A DNA stretch of 6,854 nucleotides from Dehalococcoidia bacterium (GTDB lineage Bacteria; Chloroflexota; Dehalococcoidia; GIF9; AB-539-J10), in the NCBI GenBank assembly GCA_030603485.1, contig JAUVXS010000094.1, positions 1 to 6,854 of the forward strand, read 5' to 3'. The first letter of the stretch is position 1. Each line of letters opens with the position of its first letter. The position numbers and the translations under genes are program-made. Of the stretch, positions 5,693-6,854 are shown piece after piece. The notes beneath the pieces were generated by a model that saw nothing but the letters and a program-made list of their open reading frames with translations, had not been told where the DNA came from and did no database searches.

Positions 5693-6369
5693 TCCGAGTT
5701 TCCTCCTTTCTCCGTGTTAATCTTATTGATATTTAGTAAGGCTACAAGATTGTTGTACTTCTCGGCTGGTTTCGGTTGTAAAAAGATATCGCTACCCACA
5801 TTGAACACGTTGGCCCCTGCTCTAGCAACCTGGATGATGTTACCTTCCTTTATTCCACCGTCTGCACCTATATCCAAATCAGGCCGCATTTTACGCAGTT
5901 CCACGACCTTGTCCAGTACTTCTGTAATGAACTGGCTCCCATAATAGCCGGGGTGGACGGTAAGAAAAAGCACGTAGTCTACTTGGTCAACTAGCGAAAG
6001 AAAAGCAGGTAACTTTGTTTCAGGATTAACGGCTAATCCTACTCCCAGACCAAGCGCCCTCGCTCGTGAAATAATAGATTGGGGTGAGGACTTAGCTTCG
6101 TAGTGAAATACGACTTTCTTAGCTCCTGCTTTCCTGAAGTTATCCAGATAATCTTCAGGTCGCTCCACCATAAGATGGGCCTCCCAGTTGAATCTGATTG
6201 GAATCGCCACCAAATCCTGATAGGTTATGCTACGTGATGGCACAAACCGGCCATCCATAATGTCAAACTGGATGTAGTCGGCAAACCCCTCAGCCGCTCG
6301 AACCATGGTCTCCAATGCCTTAGGGTCCTCTGTTAATATAGAAGGTACGACCTTTTTAATCTTGGTCAT
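5689..6369 (-). CDS. rpe: Ribulose-phosphate 3-epimerase family protein
   Basis: This is a 226-residue TIM-barrel protein, the usual length for the enzyme that interconverts ribulose 5-phosphate and xylulose 5-phosphate. Conserved landmarks are VPSIL at 8-12 (Ser10), FDIMDGRFVPS at 35-45 (Asp36, Met38), AHLMV at 64-68 (His65, Met67), VHPGYYGSQF at 138-147, ADGGI at 169-173 (Asp170) and GSDIF at 192-196. Asp36 and Asp170 are the expected catalytic acids. The metal site is incomplete: the His that normally precedes the first Asp by two is Gln34 (codon CAG), leaving His65, Asp36 and Asp170. Met141 of typical enzymes is Leu136, and NPGFGG has become HPGYYG. AGGAGT (6375-6380) lies 5 nt before the ATG. 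The stop overlaps the glucose dehydrogenase start (ATGA), and gnd is directly upstream, which supports a pentose-phosphate role. The substitutions allow another pentulose- or hexulose-phosphate specificity. Confidence 0.88.
   Translation of the reverse strand: MTKIKKVVPSILTEDPKALETMVRAAEGFADYIQFDIMDGRFVPSRSITYQDLVAIPIRFNWEAHLMVERPEDYLDNFRKAGAKKVVFHYEAKSSPQSIISRARALGLGVGLAVNPETKLPAFLSLVDQVDYVLFLTVHPGYYGSQFITEVLDKVVELRKMRPDLDIGADGGIKEGNIIQVARAGANVFNVGSDIFLQPKPAEKYNNLVALLNINKINTEKGGNSE
5702..5708 (-). promoter_or_regulatory. Ribosome binding site of glucose dehydrogenase, inside rpe
   Basis: AAGGAGG on the minus strand, 9 nt before the ATG at 5692, encodes the Lys-Gly-Gly of the epimerase tail. 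With the ATGA overlap it indicates translational coupling of rpe and the dehydrogenase. Confidence 0.8.
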
Positions 6370-6407
6370 TATTGACTCCTATGCATATCCATATTCACTT
6401 TCATATC

Positions 6408-6442
6408 AATTGAATAATCACTTACAAACCGCATATTCAATT
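6408..6442. repeat. 9-bp inverted repeat between gnd and rpe
   Basis: AATTGAATA (6408-6416) is matched by its exact complement TATTCAATT (6434-6442) with a 17-bp spacer, in the 93-bp AT-rich gap between gnd and rpe. CATATTCA also occurs twice in the same direction at 6390-6397 and 6432-6439, 42 bp apart. This could be an operator or transcript hairpin, but in AT-rich DNA a 9-bp match can arise by chance. No convincing promoter was seen around it. Confidence 0.25.
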
Positions 6443-6462
6443 CTTTAAATACTACAATAACC

Positions 6463-6854
6463 CTATTCTGCTTTTTTCACCTTGTGACCTCCAAATTGCT
6501 GGCGAAGTGCAGCAAGTAGCTTGGTACCAAATGGTTGTTCTTGCCTTGATCGGAATCTTACCTGAAGAGACTGAGCTATAACTGGCGTAGGTATGCTTAA
6601 TTCAATAGATTCCTGCAATGCCCATCGGCCTTCACCAGAATCCTCGACAAAAGCCTGGATGCTATCTAGTTTCGGATCTTTGGCTAATGCAGTAGCCGCC
6701 AAGTCTAACAGCCAAGAACGGACTACGCTACCATATCGCCAAATCTCGGAAATCTGATGTAGATCTAATTTAAACTCCCCTTTTGCTTGCATCAATTCAA
6801 ACCCCTCGGCATACGCCTGCATCAGGCCGTACTCGATGCCGTTGTGCACCATCT
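6463..6854 (-). CDS. gnd: 6-phosphogluconate dehydrogenase, C-terminal part (5' end outside window)
   Basis: About 130 C-terminal residues are visible; the NAD(P)-binding domain lies beyond the window. The fragment opens with MVHNGIEYG, the catalytic signature. The His, Asn, Glu and Tyr correspond to His186, Asn187, Glu190 and Tyr191 of the sheep enzyme, and the partial codon before it ends in AG, compatible with the catalytic Lys183 two residues before Val. SVVRSWLLDL, the DSGEGRW block and the RFRSRQ...ALRQQFGGHKVKK tail are typical of the short form (about 300 residues, YqeC/GndA-like), often NAD-linked, rather than the 470-residue form. The tail Arg and His would complete a neighbouring subunit's active site. 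The enzyme oxidatively decarboxylates 6-phosphogluconate to ribulose 5-phosphate, the substrate of the epimerase encoded 93 nt downstream. The stop is TAG at 6463. Confidence 0.95.
   Translation of the reverse strand, partial: MVHNGIEYGLMQAYAEGFELMQAKGEFKLDLHQISEIWRYGSVVRSWLLDLAATALAKDPKLDSIQAFVEDSGEGRWALQESIELSIPTPVIAQSLQVRFRSRQEQPFGTKLLAALRQQFGGHKVKKAE

Overview
The window is about 6.9 kb and carries nine clear protein genes plus one candidate mini-gene, all on the minus strand, so transcription runs from high to low coordinates. Spacing is tight, with an ATGA stop/start overlap, a 7-nt overlap and an 18-nt gap, and most starts have recognisable Shine-Dalgarno sites. This is ordinary bacterial operon architecture. 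Base composition is moderate by eye. The mix of an archaeal-type glucose dehydrogenase, short-form 6-phosphogluconate dehydrogenase, LacD-type aldolase and CDGSH/4Fe-4S protein suggests an anaerobic bacterium, possibly of the Chloroflexota/Dehalococcoidia type. That placement is tentative and cannot be settled from this sequence alone. I see no RNA genes, insertion sequences, CRISPR arrays or prophage genes.

Region 1 (6854 down to about 1894) is a sugar-catabolism cluster. In transcription order it holds the C-terminal part of 6-phosphogluconate dehydrogenase (gnd, cut by the window edge), a ribulose-phosphate 3-epimerase-family protein (rpe), a zinc-dependent glucose 1-dehydrogenase of the Sulfolobus/haloarchaeal family, a possible 23-codon ORF, a class I LacD-type ketose-bisphosphate aldolase, and pyruvate kinase (pyk). 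Together they could oxidise glucose to gluconate, decarboxylate 6-phosphogluconate to ribulose 5-phosphate, epimerise it to xylulose 5-phosphate, and run lower glycolysis from triose formation to pyruvate. A gluconate kinase, a lactonase and a G6P dehydrogenase are not in the window. Several enzymes have informative residue changes. The glucose dehydrogenase has Asp at the first catalytic-zinc position and Asp where the NADP-binding arginine motif would be. Pyruvate kinase has the Lys-type signature linked with K+-independent enzymes. The epimerase has Gln in place of a metal-binding His.

Region 2 (1772 down to 1) is a compact redox/sulfur cluster. It holds a 61-residue cysteine-rich putative zinc-ribbon protein, a 79-residue glutaredoxin-like CPNC protein whose start overlaps it by 7 nt, a TauE/SafE-family membrane transporter, and a CDGSH iron-sulfur protein with a C-terminal 4Fe-4S-like segment that runs off the window. 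The association suggests handling of thiols, sulfite or another sulfur species, but no substrate can be read from the sequence. The regions are separated by about 120 bp (1773-1893) with two small hairpins and no convincing rho-independent terminator, so read-through from pyk is possible.
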